The notes under the pieces: model-generated
The model's input: the letters and a program-made list of their open reading frames with translations, nothing else
Databases searched by the model: none
What the model was told of the DNA's origin: nothing
Part shown: positions 51,790 to 61,645 of the stretch, in pieces
Numbering within the stretch: the stretch's first letter is position 1
How the letters are laid out: each line of letters begins with the position of its first letter
Made by a program: the position numbers and the translations under genes
Assembly (NCBI GenBank): GCA_913055635.1
Contig: CAJXLK010000001.1
Span: 160,626 to 224,625 of the forward strand
Direction: 5' to 3'
DNA from: an uncultured Bacteroidota bacterium
GTDB taxonomy: Bacteria; Bacteroidota; Bacteroidia; Bacteroidales; UBA12077
Length of the DNA: 64,000 bases

Positions 51790-52866
51790 TCAGCCCAGCC
51801 GCACCCTGGGGTCTAGCAGGGCATAGGTCAGGTCAACCAGCACGTTGATGATGATAAACATCACTGAGATGGTCAATACGACCCCCATGACCACCGGCAG
51901 GTCATACTTGTTGAGGGCATCAACAATGACGTATCCCAGGCCTTTCCATCCGAAAATGTATTCGACAAAGACAATGCCAGCCATGAGGCTGGCAAACCAG
52001 CCGGAGATGGCCGTTATGACGGGATTAAGGGAATTGCGCAGGGCGTGGCGAAAAAGGACCCTGGGAAAAGCCAGTCCTTTGGCATGGGCCGTACGGATGT
52101 AATCCCGCGAGAGGACATCGAGCATCGAGTTGCGGGAGAGCTGAATGACGATGGCCAGTGGCCGGATGCCCAGGGTTAGGGCCGGAAGAATCAGGTTCTT
52201 TAACCTCAGGTGCACCCCCCTCCCGAAATCGTCCACTTCATAAAGGTTGCCCGTTAGATTGAGGCCGGTGACATCGCCCAGCTTGAAGGCAAAAAACCAT
52301 CCGATCAGAATGGCGGCAAAAAACGAAGGCAAAGACATGCCAAAGGCCGAAAAGAAGATGCTAAGCCGGTCAAAAAGGGTATCCTTGTATATGGCCGCCA
52401 GGATCCCCAGGAATATGCCCACCAGGGATGCAAAAATGATGGAGGAAAAGGCCAGAATAAAAGTGTTGGGAAGGGTTTGTCCAATGATCCCGGCCACTTG
52501 CTTCCTGCTTTGGTAGGATCGGCGCAAATAGGGTGACTTGAGGATCAGCGAGTTGTTTTTGCCCTTGATCAGCCTGGTGTAGGGAGCATATTTGTCCGGA
52601 TCCAGGTAGAAGTAGTCGGAAGGCTCGTGGGAATGATAACTTACCGGCGACAGGTCATTCAGGTATTTAAGGTATTGGAGGCCCTTGGAACGATTCAGCC
52701 CCAGGTCTTTGCGTATGGCCTGTATCGAGGCCACGTCCGACCGCTGGCCCATCAGCATACGGGCCGGATCGCCCGGCAATACATTGAAAAGCACGAAAAC
52801 CAGCGTGGCAACCCCCCAAAGGATGAGTATGGCGTAAAGGATTCTTTTGATGAAATATTGGGCCAC
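51790..52866 (-). CDS. OppB/DppB-type ABC transporter permease, without partner genes
   Basis: 358 residues, starting at a GTG (52866). Six membrane helices; the N-terminal signature YFIKRILYAILILWGVATLVFVLFNVLPGDPARMLMGQ and the EAA-loop region YIRTAHAKGLAFPRVLFRHALRNSLNPVIT identify the DppB/OppB family. A roughly 60-residue insert after the first helix (about 75-130) is common in Bacteroidota versions. The substrate-binding protein, second permease and two ATPases expected for an oligopeptide importer are not in this window. It follows the BT_3928-type gene by 20 bp. Confidence 0.92.
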   Translation of the reverse strand: MAQYFIKRILYAILILWGVATLVFVLFNVLPGDPARMLMGQRSDVASIQAIRKDLGLNRSKGLQYLKYLNDLSPVSYHSHEPSDYFYLDPDKYAPYTRLIKGKNNSLILKSPYLRRSYQSRKQVAGIIGQTLPNTFILAFSSIIFASLVGIFLGILAAIYKDTLFDRLSIFFSAFGMSLPSFFAAILIGWFFAFKLGDVTGLNLTGNLYEVDDFGRGVHLRLKNLILPALTLGIRPLAIVIQLSRNSMLDVLSRDYIRTAHAKGLAFPRVLFRHALRNSLNPVITAISGWFASLMAGIVFVEYIFGWKGLGYVIVDALNKYDLPVVMGVVLTISVMFIIINVLVDLTYALLDPRVRLG

Positions 52867-52886
52867 CGTTACCAGTTTTTAGGTTG

Positions 52887-54077
52887 TTATGACGGAAGTT
52901 CTTCCCGCTCATTGCCGGTTTGGCCGGGTTGGGATTTTTTCTCCCTGCCTTTGATATCCATTTCCCGGAGAAAATCTGTTTTGATCTCTTCCGGCGAGGG
53001 CACATCATTGTTGTGCCATTTGCCCATCACGACCCCCTCTTTGATGAGCATTAAACCAGGATTTGCACGGATAATGGTTTTTAGGGTGATCTCATCGGTA
53101 TGGTAAAAGGGAAAGCGCACCCCGGTCTTTTCTTTAAACCGCATGATGTCTTCCTTCAGGGAAGAGGTCAGTGCAATAAAGCTGCAATGGTTGTTTTCAC
53201 GGCAGAAACCACTCAGCCGCCGGATCTCTTCCATCTCTGAGCGATCGGCTTTTTTTAGATCATAGGAGATGAACAAGAAGGTATAGTCCTGCTTGTCCAG
53301 TACAATATCGGTGATGTCGCTGCCATCAAGGGTGGTGATGGAGAAGCCGCTGATAGGGGGGGTATACCCCTCGCTTATCTTGACGTTTTTGGTCTCAACC
53401 CACTGCCAGGTGGAATCGGGCAGGCTGTCCATGGTGAATTCACGTATTTCTCCTTCCTTTTTATATTTTAATATGGTTTTATATTCAGGTTGGGGGGCGT
53501 CTTCGGGGATCTTCATCTTTTCAGGGATATTGGCACCCACCTCATAGGGGCGGAAGTCAATGATGGGCAGATGGAAGTAGCTGTAAAGGGTGAAAGCCAG
53601 GATGATCACTACGGTGCTGACGGTGAGCCCCAGTTCCTGAACCCGGCTGTATGGTGTTTGAAAATGATGGCGCTGCAGGAAAATGAAGACGACAAAAACC
53701 ATGATCACTGCATTCTTCCAAAATGTTTGCCAGTTGGTCATTACAATGGCATCCCCAAAACACCCGCAGTCATGCACCGGATTTTCAAAAGCCAGGTAAA
53801 GGGTCAGCAAGGTGAAAAATCCCATGAAGATCAGCACAACCCACGAGGTGATGCGGGTTCTGATGTTTAATATCAGCACCGCCCCCAGTACAAATTCAAA
53901 CGTGCTCAAAAGTATGCCCAGCGGCAGGGCCATTGGATCCAGAAACTCCAGTCCGAAAGCGGTAAAATAATCGTTGAACTTGTAGGCCGAACCAAGCGGA
54001 TCGATCCCCTTTACAAATCCGGAAAAAATCAATACCGCACCTACTATAAACCGGCTGATCGTGCGCAGGGTCTTCAT
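52887..54077 (-). CDS. BT_3928-family protein: DoxX/MauE-like membrane domain plus thioredoxin-like domain
   Basis: 396 residues from the ATG at 54077. Four membrane helices in the N half (ISRFIVGAVLIFSGFVKGIDPLGSAYKFNDYF, then LGILLSTFEFVLGAVLILNIRTR, SWVVLIFMGFFTLLTLYLAF and a fourth around NAVIMVFVVFIFL), with HDCGCFGDAI between helices 3 and 4, match the DoxX/MauE fold. A fifth helix precedes a periplasmic thioredoxin-like domain (from about 260, DYTFLFISYDLKKADRSEMEEIRRLSGFCRENN) that lacks a CxxC pair. A thiol-redox role is plausible, but unproven. Confidence 0.88.
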   Translation of the reverse strand: MKTLRTISRFIVGAVLIFSGFVKGIDPLGSAYKFNDYFTAFGLEFLDPMALPLGILLSTFEFVLGAVLILNIRTRITSWVVLIFMGFFTLLTLYLAFENPVHDCGCFGDAIVMTNWQTFWKNAVIMVFVVFIFLQRHHFQTPYSRVQELGLTVSTVVIILAFTLYSYFHLPIIDFRPYEVGANIPEKMKIPEDAPQPEYKTILKYKKEGEIREFTMDSLPDSTWQWVETKNVKISEGYTPPISGFSITTLDGSDITDIVLDKQDYTFLFISYDLKKADRSEMEEIRRLSGFCRENNHCSFIALTSSLKEDIMRFKEKTGVRFPFYHTDEITLKTIIRANPGLMLIKEGVVMGKWHNNDVPSPEEIKTDFLREMDIKGREKKSQPGQTGNEREELPS

Positions 54078-54268
54078 CCAATATGCTTTTTGTGATTTTG
54101 GATCCTCAAATATATAAAATCTGGCTTCTAAAAACGCGATGCATGTCAATAAAGAATGGCCCTTTTGATATGAGGTGTTTTTTGCAAGAAAGATGATGCT
54201 TCCGGGAAGGATATGGCTTTAGGGTAAGGTATTTTTTTCTGAGAAAGATTCCCCGGAGGAGGTTTTTA

Positions 54269-54298
54269 TTGGTGCTGTCACAGAAAATACTATTTTTG
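54269..54298 (+). promoter_or_regulatory. Promoter of prfC
   Basis: TTG (54269-54271), 19-bp spacer, TATTTTTG (54291-54298), a complete Bacteroidota promoter. The leader would be about 125 bases. Confidence 0.7.
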
Positions 54299-54383
54299 CA
54301 CCTTTGAAAAATCAACCCGGGCTAATGAAAGATCAATCGGCATGAAAGATTATAACGCGGGTATGCCTTTTCATTTCAGATTT

Positions 54384-54400
54384 TCTGTGATAATCACAGA
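54384..54400. promoter_or_regulatory. Perfect inverted repeat in the prfC leader
   Basis: TCTGTGA/TCACAGA arms around TAA. It resembles a CRP/FNR-family half-site pair but with a 3-bp spacer instead of 6 or 4. It lies downstream of the promoter, so it could be a roadblock operator or an RNA hairpin. Confidence 0.45.
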
Positions 54401-54432
54401 TTGGGGATTGGAAAATTAATTTTGAGGACCAT

Positions 54433-56013
54433 ATGAGTTTTGAGGGAGAAATAGACCGAAGAAGAACTTTTGCCATCGTGAGCCATCCTGATGCAGGAAA
54501 GACAACCTTAACCGAGAAATTCCTGCTTTTCGGGGGTGCCATTAATGTGGCGGGGGCCGTTAAATCGAACAAGATCAAAAAGACGGCCACCTCGGATTTT
54601 ATGGAGATTGAGCGGCAGCGGGGCATATCGGTGGCTACCTCTGTGATGGGATTTGAGTACCAGGGAAAGAAGGTCAATATATTGGATACCCCGGGTCACC
54701 AGGATTTTGCAGAAGACACCTACCGGACCCTCACGGCCGTGGACAGTGTGATCATTGTTATAGACGGGGCCAAAGGGGTGGAGCCTCAAACCAAAAAACT
54801 GATGAATGTATGCCGCATGCGCAACACTCCGGTGATTGTGTTCATCAATAAACTTGACCGGCCTGCCCAGGATCCTTTTGACCTGTTGGATGAAATTGAG
54901 CAGCAACTCGAGATCAAGGTTAGGCCACTGTCCTGGCCGATAGGCAGTGGCCCGCAATTCAAGGGCGTATATGACCTCTACGGGGAAAAGCTTAACCTGT
55001 TCAGCGGCCAGAGCAAGCAAACCGTTGAAGAATCGGTTGAGTTCAGAGATCTCAACGACCAGCAGCTGGAGGAATACCTGGGAACCAGCCCTGCCGACAC
55101 CCTGCGCGAGGAAGTGGAACTGATCCAGGGGGTTTACAATGACTTTGATCAGCAGCAGTATATTCAGGGAGAGCTGGCTCCGGTATTTTTTGGCAGCGCC
55201 CTGAATAATTTCGGTGTACAGGAATTGCTGGAGCGGTTTTTGGAAATTTCTCCTTCCCCACAACCCACAGAAGCCCACGAAAGGATCGTTTCCCCCAGGG
55301 AAGATCAATTTAAGGGTTTTGTCTTTAAGATTCATGCCAACATGGATCCCAACCACCGCGACCGGATTGCCTTTGTAAAAGTATGTTCCGGCATTTTTCG
55401 GCGCAATACCCCATACCTCCATGTCCAGGCTGGCAAAAAAATGAAATTTCCCGGGCCTACTTCTTTTATGGCCGCCAAAAAGTCGGTGGTCGATGAGCTT
55501 TATCCCGGGGATATTGTGGGTTTACATGATACCGGCAATTTCAAGATCGGCGATACCCTCAGCGAAGGCGAGAAGATCCATTTTAAAGGCCTGCCCAGCT
55601 TTTCGCCGGAGATGTTCCGTTATATAGAGAATTCCGATCCCATGCGCTATAAACAACTGGACAAAGGCATTGATCAACTCATGGATGAAGGGGTCGCCCA
55701 GCTCTTTAAAAGCAAGACCAACGGGCGTAAAATCATCGGAACGGTTGGTCAGCTGCAGCTTGATGTCATTCAGTTCCGCCTTAAACACGAATATGGCGCT
55801 TCCTGCCGTTATGAAAACCTGCCCATGTACAAAGCTTGCTGGATTGAAAGCCATGACGAACAGGAACTCCAGGAATTCCGAAAAAGAAAAGAACAGGCCA
55901 TGGCCTACGACAAACACGGACGGGAGGTTTTTCTGGCTGAATCACCCCATGCCCTGCGCATGGCCCAGGAAAAATACCCCAACCTGACCTTCCACTTCTC
56001 TTCTGAGTTTTAA
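54433..56013 (+). CDS. prfC: Peptide chain release factor 3
   Basis: 526 residues. The G1 motif [15 protein letters not shown], the switch I region [26 protein letters not shown] (G3) and [11 protein letters not shown] (G4) place it in the RF3 class of translational GTPases. Domains II and III follow with the C-terminal RFKHEYGA-type segment ([26 protein letters not shown]). It recycles RF1/RF2 from the ribosome after termination. Cytosolic, monocistronic, with its own promoter. Confidence 0.97.
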   Translation: MSFEGEIDRRRTFAIVSHPDAGKTTLTEKFLLFGGAINVAGAVKSNKIKKTATSDFMEIERQRGISVATSVMGFEYQGKKVNILDTPGHQDFAEDTYRTLTAVDSVIIVIDGAKGVEPQTKKLMNVCRMRNTPVIVFINKLDRPAQDPFDLLDEIEQQLEIKVRPLSWPIGSGPQFKGVYDLYGEKLNLFSGQSKQTVEESVEFRDLNDQQLEEYLGTSPADTLREEVELIQGVYNDFDQQQYIQGELAPVFFGSALNNFGVQELLERFLEISPSPQPTEAHERIVSPREDQFKGFVFKIHANMDPNHRDRIAFVKVCSGIFRRNTPYLHVQAGKKMKFPGPTSFMAAKKSVVDELYPGDIVGLHDTGNFKIGDTLSEGEKIHFKGLPSFSPEMFRYIENSDPMRYKQLDKGIDQLMDEGVAQLFKSKTNGRKIIGTVGQLQLDVIQFRLKHEYGASCRYENLPMYKACWIESHDEQELQEFRKRKEQAMAYDKHGREVFLAESPHALRMAQEKYPNLTFHFSSEF

Positions 56014-56280
56014 AGGCAGAGAACGGTAGCATTGACCGGGATGCATCCTGGTGATTTCAATTTTCACAGGATTTTGATGAGCTGTTCAAATTAACGCAAA
56101 AGGGAATAGGCTTTGGCTTAAGTTTTTTTTGCTCAATTCTTTCAGCTTATGGGAATGGGGATTAAATTAAGGTCCTTATTAAAAGAGAGTTGAAGTAGGA
56201 AAGGACTATGTTAAACTTTTTCTCCTTCCGCTTGTCACAAGATTGGTTTTTTTAATGAAAAAAAGGAATTTGTTTTGAAG

Positions 56281-58764
56281 ATGATAAGAGTTTTGGCTCA
56301 GGTGTTGATTGTTGTATTGTTTTTTCACACTTCAGTAAATGCTCAACAGGACAATAAGGTATTAAAGGCAATAAAGAACGGTAAGCCGCCTAAGATTGAC
56401 GGCAAATTGAACGATACCATCTGGAAGAAGGCGGTAACAGCCACCGATTTTTATCAGTACCGGCCCTATAATGGGGATGACCCCTCTTTTCCTACCGAAG
56501 TGAAGGTCATCTATGATGACCGTGCCATTTACATTGGTGCTGTCATGTATGATCCCAGTCCGGACAGCATATACCGGGAGCTGGGCAATCGTGATTTTCG
56601 TGGCATCAGGGGCGGTCATGGCGTAGGCAGTTTAAATGCCGACATGTTCAGTGTGTTGCTCAATCCTTTCAACGACGGGGTCAACATGTTGGAATTCACT
56701 GTTTCGGCATCCAATGTCCAGAGCGACATCAAGCACATTGGCCGTCATACAGATGCAGCCTGGGATGCAGTATGGTGCAGCGACACCCGTATTACCGACA
56801 AGGGATGGGTGGCCGAGCTGCAGATTCCTTATTCGGCCCTGCGATTTCCTTCTCAGGTTAAGGAAAACTGGGGGCTTCATTTGTTTCGACATGTCCGTCG
56901 TTACCGGGAGTGGGACACCTGGAATTATATGGACGTAGAGCAACAGGGCATCGTCAACCAGGACGGTGAGATGAGCGGCATCCACGATATTAACCCCCCG
57001 GTACGCTTGTCATTAACCCCTTATTTATCTACTTATGTGGAAAATCAACCGGATGAACAAGCCTGGGTGGGCAACATCCGGGGGGGGATGGACCTCAAAT
57101 ATGGCATCAGCGAGAGTTTCACCCTGGATATGACCCTGATACCTGACTTTGGGCAGGTCGAAACCGAAGACCGGGTGCTGAACCTTTCCCCCTATGAAGT
57201 GCATTATCAGGAGAAACGCCCTTTTTTCACCGAAGGAACAGAATTGTTCAATAAAGGTGGGGTATTTTATTCACGCAGAATTGGCGGAGAGCCTACCAAC
57301 ATGGATAAAGTGGATGAGGCCCTTGACTCGACTCAGGTGGTCAAGGAAAATCCTTCTGAGACACGCATGATCAATGCCACCAAGGTTTCCGGGCGAACCG
57401 ACAATGGCCTGGGAATCGGTTTTTTAAATGCCCTTACTTCTGAGGCAACGGCTACCCTGCGCGATACCATTACAGGTGAGAAAAGCAAGGTGCGTACCCA
57501 GCCCTTTACCAATTATAACATGGTGGTACTCGACCAAAGCCTGCGCAACAATTCCTATGTGAGCCTGGTCAATACCAACGTCCATTATTTTAAAGGCAAT
57601 TATACGGCCAATGTCACGGCCACTGAATTTAAACTGGCCAATCAGGACAACAGCTATCAAATATCGGGCAGCGGGGCCATTACCCAGAAATATACCAGTA
57701 CCAATCAGTTTGGTCATGCCTACGACATTGAGCTAAGCCGTACCCAGGGCAATTTTCGCTTTGAACTGGGTCATAACGTAGAAACCGATACCTACGATCC
57801 CAATGACCTGGGGTATGACCGGCGCAACAACCAGTTCCGGCAAAACCTGGAACTGAGCTACAATATCTATGAACCGTTTGGCCCTTTTTTGAGCTGGTAC
57901 AACAACATCGACCTGGAGTATTCCCAGCTTTACCAGCCCAGAAAATACCAGGGCATGGAGGCGCGTCTGTTTTCAAACTTTAATTTCAGGAATCATTCTG
58001 AGTTTGGCATTTTTATCAACTGGCAGCCTGAATCCAACGATTTTTTTGAACCCCGTGTCGAAGGGTGGGACTGGAAATACAAAAATCCGCGCCATACTTT
58101 TTACCATTTTTGGTATGGCACCAACAGCGCCAAAGACTTTAGCCTACATGTGGAGGGTTCCTATAATAAAGCGGCCAGGTATAACAAACACAGCTACAGT
58201 GTAGGGTTGTCGCCCAACATTCGTTTCAGTGATCAATTTTCGCTGAACTACAATGTCAACTACAACGAATCCTATAACGATATGGGGTATGTGGAAGATT
58301 TCACCGATGAGCAGGGGAATGTGCGGGTGAATTTTGGCGAGCGCGACATCAAGACCATCACCCATACCCTGCGCAGCAGCTATAAATTTACCAGCCGGGA
58401 TTTGTTGAATTTGCGTATACGTCATTACTGGCGAACGGTCAACTATTCCAATTTTTATCCCTTGCAGCAGGAGGGGTATCTCGGATCAGCCCTGGGATAT
58501 GATGAATACGGGAATTCGCAGAACATGAGCTATAATGCCCTGACCGTTTACCTGCGCTACCTGTGGCACTTTTCCCCCGGCAGCGAGTTGTCGGTGGTCT
58601 ACAAGAACAATATTTTTACTTCCACCGAAGACATACCGGATGATTACCTGACCAATCTTGACCGCACCCTCCAGGCCGACCAGATCAACAGCTTTTCGGT
58701 GAAATTCATCTATTACCTTGACTACCGGTACCTGAAGAAAGGCTTCGATATGTTTGCCAATTGA
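56281..58764 (+). CDS. DUF5916 outer-membrane protein with CBM9-like N-terminal domain
   Basis: 827 residues from the ATG at 56281; a TTG two codons earlier is the only alternative. A signal peptide (MIRVLAQVLIVVLFFHTSVNAQ) precedes a CBM9-like beta-sandwich (about 30-215, PPKIDGKLNDTIWKKAVTATDF...AIYIGAVMYDPSPDSI...WVAELQIPYSALRF). The DUF5916 barrel region follows, with TLIPDFGQVETEDRVLNLSPYEVHYQEKRPFFTEGTELF and the FYSRRIG motif. The rest shows alternating aromatic strands typical of an outer-membrane barrel. The function is not established; transport or carbohydrate binding are guesses. A cluster of GC-rich hairpins starts 16 bp after the stop. Confidence 0.9.
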   Translation: MIRVLAQVLIVVLFFHTSVNAQQDNKVLKAIKNGKPPKIDGKLNDTIWKKAVTATDFYQYRPYNGDDPSFPTEVKVIYDDRAIYIGAVMYDPSPDSIYRELGNRDFRGIRGGHGVGSLNADMFSVLLNPFNDGVNMLEFTVSASNVQSDIKHIGRHTDAAWDAVWCSDTRITDKGWVAELQIPYSALRFPSQVKENWGLHLFRHVRRYREWDTWNYMDVEQQGIVNQDGEMSGIHDINPPVRLSLTPYLSTYVENQPDEQAWVGNIRGGMDLKYGISESFTLDMTLIPDFGQVETEDRVLNLSPYEVHYQEKRPFFTEGTELFNKGGVFYSRRIGGEPTNMDKVDEALDSTQVVKENPSETRMINATKVSGRTDNGLGIGFLNALTSEATATLRDTITGEKSKVRTQPFTNYNMVVLDQSLRNNSYVSLVNTNVHYFKGNYTANVTATEFKLANQDNSYQISGSGAITQKYTSTNQFGHAYDIELSRTQGNFRFELGHNVETDTYDPNDLGYDRRNNQFRQNLELSYNIYEPFGPFLSWYNNIDLEYSQLYQPRKYQGMEARLFSNFNFRNHSEFGIFINWQPESNDFFEPRVEGWDWKYKNPRHTFYHFWYGTNSAKDFSLHVEGSYNKAARYNKHSYSVGLSPNIRFSDQFSLNYNVNYNESYNDMGYVEDFTDEQGNVRVNFGERDIKTITHTLRSSYKFTSRDLLNLRIRHYWRTVNYSNFYPLQQEGYLGSALGYDEYGNSQNMSYNALTVYLRYLWHFSPGSELSVVYKNNIFTSTEDIPDDYLTNLDRTLQADQINSFSVKFIYYLDYRYLKKGFDMFAN

Positions 58765-58780
58765 TCATGCCCCGGTCATG

Positions 58781-58970
58781 ACCCCGCTTGTCATGACCCC
58801 GCTTGTCATGACCCCGCTTAGCGGGGTCTGTTTGACACCCCGCTTAATAACACCCCGCTTAGCGGGGTCTGTTTGTTAGAAACGTCGTAACACCCCGCTT
58901 AGCGGGGTCTGTTTGTTAGAAGCCTCATAACACCCCGCTTAGCGGGGTCTGTTTGTTAGAAGCCTCGCGG
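58781..58970. repeat. GC-rich hairpin repeat cluster C with nested tandem amplification
   Basis: Half-copies ACCCCGCTTGTCATG at 58781 and 58796 (15-bp period) lead into a full palindrome at 58810-58828. A half-copy follows near 58836-58845, then three 40-bp units each carrying a full palindrome (58852-58868, 58892-58908, 58932-58948) plus CTGTTTGTTAGAA. It lies between the convergent DUF5916 and murB genes. Confidence 0.95.
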
Positions 58971-59064
58971 ATTATCGGGCTTTGCCGTCATCTCTGGCTG
59001 ATGCCTTGAGGCTTTCGGACTCCCCTTAGCGGGGGACTAGAGGAGATTCAGCAAGAAGGTTCAA

Positions 59065-60087
59065 CTAAAGGATATTTACTTCATAATCCAGGTCTATGCC
59101 GAAGTGGTCCCTCACTGCTTTCCTGATCCGGGTGGCCAGCTCATAGATTTGCCGGCCGGTGGCATTGCCATAGTTAACCAGCACCAGGGCCTGGTTGGGA
59201 TGGACTCCCGCATCTCCCTCGCGGTAACCTTTCCAGCCTAGTTGATCAATCAACCAGCCGGCGGGTATTTTGTAGTGTTTTTTGTTGAGTTTGTAGGAAG
59301 GTAAATCCGGATGGTTTGAGACCAGCTTCCTGTATTTGTTTTGATCCACCACCGGATTCTTAAAAAAACTGCCCGCACTGCCTGTTTCATCCGGTTCGGG
59401 CAGCTTTTGGCGGCGGATGTCAATCACCGCCTGGCGGATGTTGGTCAGGTTAACCGCTCCTTTTTGCCGTACCGTCACGTTTAGGGTTCCATAATTTAAA
59501 TTGTACCGGGGCTTTTTGGAGAGGAGGAACACCACATGGGTGATCACCCGTTTTCCCCTGAGTTGTTTTTTAAAGATGCTTTGGCGATAATCAAATTCAC
59601 AGTCCGCGTTGGAATAGGTCAGAGGCATCAGGCTGTGGCGGTTTAATGTGTGCACCATCTTGATGGTGTCTTTGACCTCGGCTCCATAAGCCCCGATATT
59701 TTGTATGGGCGATGCTCCCACCTGCCCGGGGATGTAGGAGAGGTTTTCCAACCCTGCCCAACCTTGCCTGACACAATAGCCCACCAGTTCATCCCAGTTT
59801 TCGCCAGCCCCCACGCGAATCACAACCGATTGCTCATTTTCTTCCAGTATTTCCAGGCCCCGGATGTTGTTGTGCAAAACAAGGCCTTGATAATCTTGGG
59901 TGAACAGTATGTTGCTGCCCCCACCCATTATCAGAGCCGGGACTTCGCTACATACCGGGTTGCTTAAGAGCTGTTTCAGCTCATCTTCGCCCGAAAAGGC
60001 GGCGAAATAACGGGCTGTGGCCTCAATCCCAAAGGAGGTATATGGTTTCAATGATACATATTCCTTTACTGGTGGTATGTTTGACAT
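59065..60087 (-). CDS. murB: UDP-N-acetylenolpyruvoylglucosamine reductase
   Basis: 340 residues from the ATG at 60087; upstream in-frame Mets add a stretch without homology. FAD-binding PTSFGIEATARYF-type start (LKPYTSFGIEA), PALIMGGGSNILFTQDYQGLVL, GAGENWDELVGYCV, YIPGQVGASPIQNIGAYGAEV and the catalytic Ser/Glu region GSAGSFFKNPVV and AGVHPNQALVLVNYGNATG are present (type I MurB). It makes UDP-MurNAc for peptidoglycan. Confidence 0.96.
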   Translation of the reverse strand: MSNIPPVKEYVSLKPYTSFGIEATARYFAAFSGEDELKQLLSNPVCSEVPALIMGGGSNILFTQDYQGLVLHNNIRGLEILEENEQSVVIRVGAGENWDELVGYCVRQGWAGLENLSYIPGQVGASPIQNIGAYGAEVKDTIKMVHTLNRHSLMPLTYSNADCEFDYRQSIFKKQLRGKRVITHVVFLLSKKPRYNLNYGTLNVTVRQKGAVNLTNIRQAVIDIRRQKLPEPDETGSAGSFFKNPVVDQNKYRKLVSNHPDLPSYKLNKKHYKIPAGWLIDQLGWKGYREGDAGVHPNQALVLVNYGNATGRQIYELATRIRKAVRDHFGIDLDYEVNIL

Positions 60088-60365
60088 ATTCAGCGAAGTT
60101 AAATTTTTAATATTGGGCATTCCTTGTTGGTTCCACCTGGTGCCGATCAAGGATCAAATCACAATTCTGCACAGATAAGGCCACGGCAGGGGGTTGGCGG
60201 GTATAATTTATTATTCCGGGCTTTGCCTCCGGTATGCTTTTGCTGTCTTTTCGGACTGTACAATGGAAATCCATTCTTAGCTTTTCGTGTTTTGTGAGCG
60301 TTATGCATATTCTGTCTTTCCGGGCCCCCATGGTCGGGTATCTTTTCTTCTCCTGCCGGTCCTTA

Positions 60366-60911
60366 TCATCGGTATGCATTACACCGGACCGTTTGCCGGA
60401 AAGATTTACGCTGTTTTGACCTGGAAGTTTCGCTGTTGGGGTAACCCAGGCTGATCAGCAAAGGTATTCTTTTACCGGCAGGAACCTTCAGCAGTTTTTT
60501 GGCCTTTTTTTCGTTGAGCCAGCCAATCATGCAGGATCCCAGGCCCTCTTCTGTGGCCTGCAGGCAGATGTGTTCAGCAGCTATGCCGATGTCGATCAGG
60601 GGATAGTGTTTTCGTTTGATCTTGCTTCCCAGGGCAGAAGTGATGTTGGCCGGTTCCATAACCAGGGCAATGATCACAGGGGCCTGGGCTGCAAATTTGT
60701 TCATGTTGAGGGTTTGAGCCCTCGCCGTGCGGGCAACCTGGTCCTTCAGTTCCGGCTCATCCACCACGATAAATGTCCAGGGCTGGGCATTGCAAGCTGA
60801 TGGGGCCAGGCGCCCGGCTTCCAGGCAACGCTCCAGTTTCTCCTTTTCAATGTCCTCCTGGCGATAGCTTCTTACACTAACCCTATTTTGTATGCTTTTA
60901 AGAATTTCCAT
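60366..60911 (-). CDS. Nitroreductase-family flavoprotein
   Basis: 181 residues. SVRSYRQEDIEKEKLERCLEAGRLAPSACNAQPWTFIVV is the FMN-binding N-terminus; DIGIAAEHICLQATEEGLGSCMIGWLN and the C-terminal LISLGYPNSE (GYP motif) confirm the family. It uses NAD(P)H to reduce nitro or quinone compounds or related substrates; the true substrate is unknown. A basic C-terminal tail (RSKQRKSFRQTVRCNAYR) follows. Cytosolic. Confidence 0.93.
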   Translation of the reverse strand: MEILKSIQNRVSVRSYRQEDIEKEKLERCLEAGRLAPSACNAQPWTFIVVDEPELKDQVARTARAQTLNMNKFAAQAPVIIALVMEPANITSALGSKIKRKHYPLIDIGIAAEHICLQATEEGLGSCMIGWLNEKKAKKLLKVPAGKRIPLLISLGYPNSETSRSKQRKSFRQTVRCNAYR

Positions 60912-61255
60912 ATGGGCCTGTTTTGTCTTATTTGATCCGTGCGAAATTAATCATTATGAAGATATTCTGAAACATCCCGGACTTTATTGTGGGCAGACAT
61001 TGGTGAATATTTGATTTTATGCCGTCCGCATCATTTCAATAATTCGAAGATGAATCCCGGTGAACCAGGCCCATCAACCCACCCTGAGAATTTAACCAAA
61101 TAAATCATATTTTTTTGGACTTTTTCAGATAAATTTAATAACTTGCGACTGAAAACATTCATGCCTTTCTTTTTTAGTTCGATGCGAAAAAGGTGATGCC
61201 TTTCAAAATCAATCAAAAATAATTTTTCCATTTATTCATTTGAACCTGTGAACAG
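60912..61255. other. Intergenic region nitroreductase/SRPBCC
   Basis: 344 bp between divergent genes. A minus-strand frame at 61031-61231 (66 residues) has no recognisable features. No -7 match was identified with confidence. Confidence 0.45.
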
Positions 61256-61645
61256 ATGTACACGGTCCGTGTTTGGATAGAGCGCCCCATCGATCAGGTA
61301 TGGGATTATTTCACCACCCCTGATAACTGGATGGGGTGGTATGGAAAATCCAGAGGCCCGGGCAGTGATCAGGAAACAAGTAAGGGTCCTATATACTGGT
61401 TGCTGGGCGAGCAGGCTGTGATTGAGCGCATATTGAAAGGAAGAGAAATCAGAGTAACCGGTACCCGGAGCGATACCAATTTTCGTTTTCAGAAAGCCGG
61501 CCCCCATACCACCATCGTAGAGGTGGTGCAAAAAGAATCCCTGGCCACCGGTAATTCCAACACCCCTCTGATCATTAATAAAACCGTTTGGGAGCAAAAG
61601 CTTTCCATCCTTAAACGCAAGATTGAATGTGAGAAGGTCTTTTAA
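61256..61645 (+). CDS. SRPBCC-fold (polyketide cyclase-like) protein
   Basis: 129 residues. YTVRVWIERPIDQVWDYFTTPDNWMGWYGKS is the typical N-terminus of SRPBCC/START-superfamily proteins; VIERILKGREIRVTGTRSDTNFRFQKAG and HTTIVEVVQKES continue the beta-grip, and the C-terminal helix is WEQKLSILKRKIE. No ligand is inferred. It stands alone. Confidence 0.83.
   Translation: MYTVRVWIERPIDQVWDYFTTPDNWMGWYGKSRGPGSDQETSKGPIYWLLGEQAVIERILKGREIRVTGTRSDTNFRFQKAGPHTTIVEVVQKESLATGNSNTPLIINKTVWEQKLSILKRKIECEKVF

Larger units (their letters stand above)
54078..54432. other. Divergent intergenic region BT_3928/prfC
   Basis: Contains the prfC promoter (54269-54298) and an inverted repeat TCTGTGA-TAA-TCACAGA (54384-54400) in the proposed prfC leader. 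Confidence 0.55.

Noticed and set aside
58781-58970. Integron attC or phage attachment array
   Set aside because: No integrase, no attC-type long imperfect hairpin, and the same short hairpins occur at other unlinked gene ends.
61031-61231. Small minus-strand open frame of 66 codons
   Set aside because: No homology pattern, no promoter, AT-rich leader region of the neighbouring gene.
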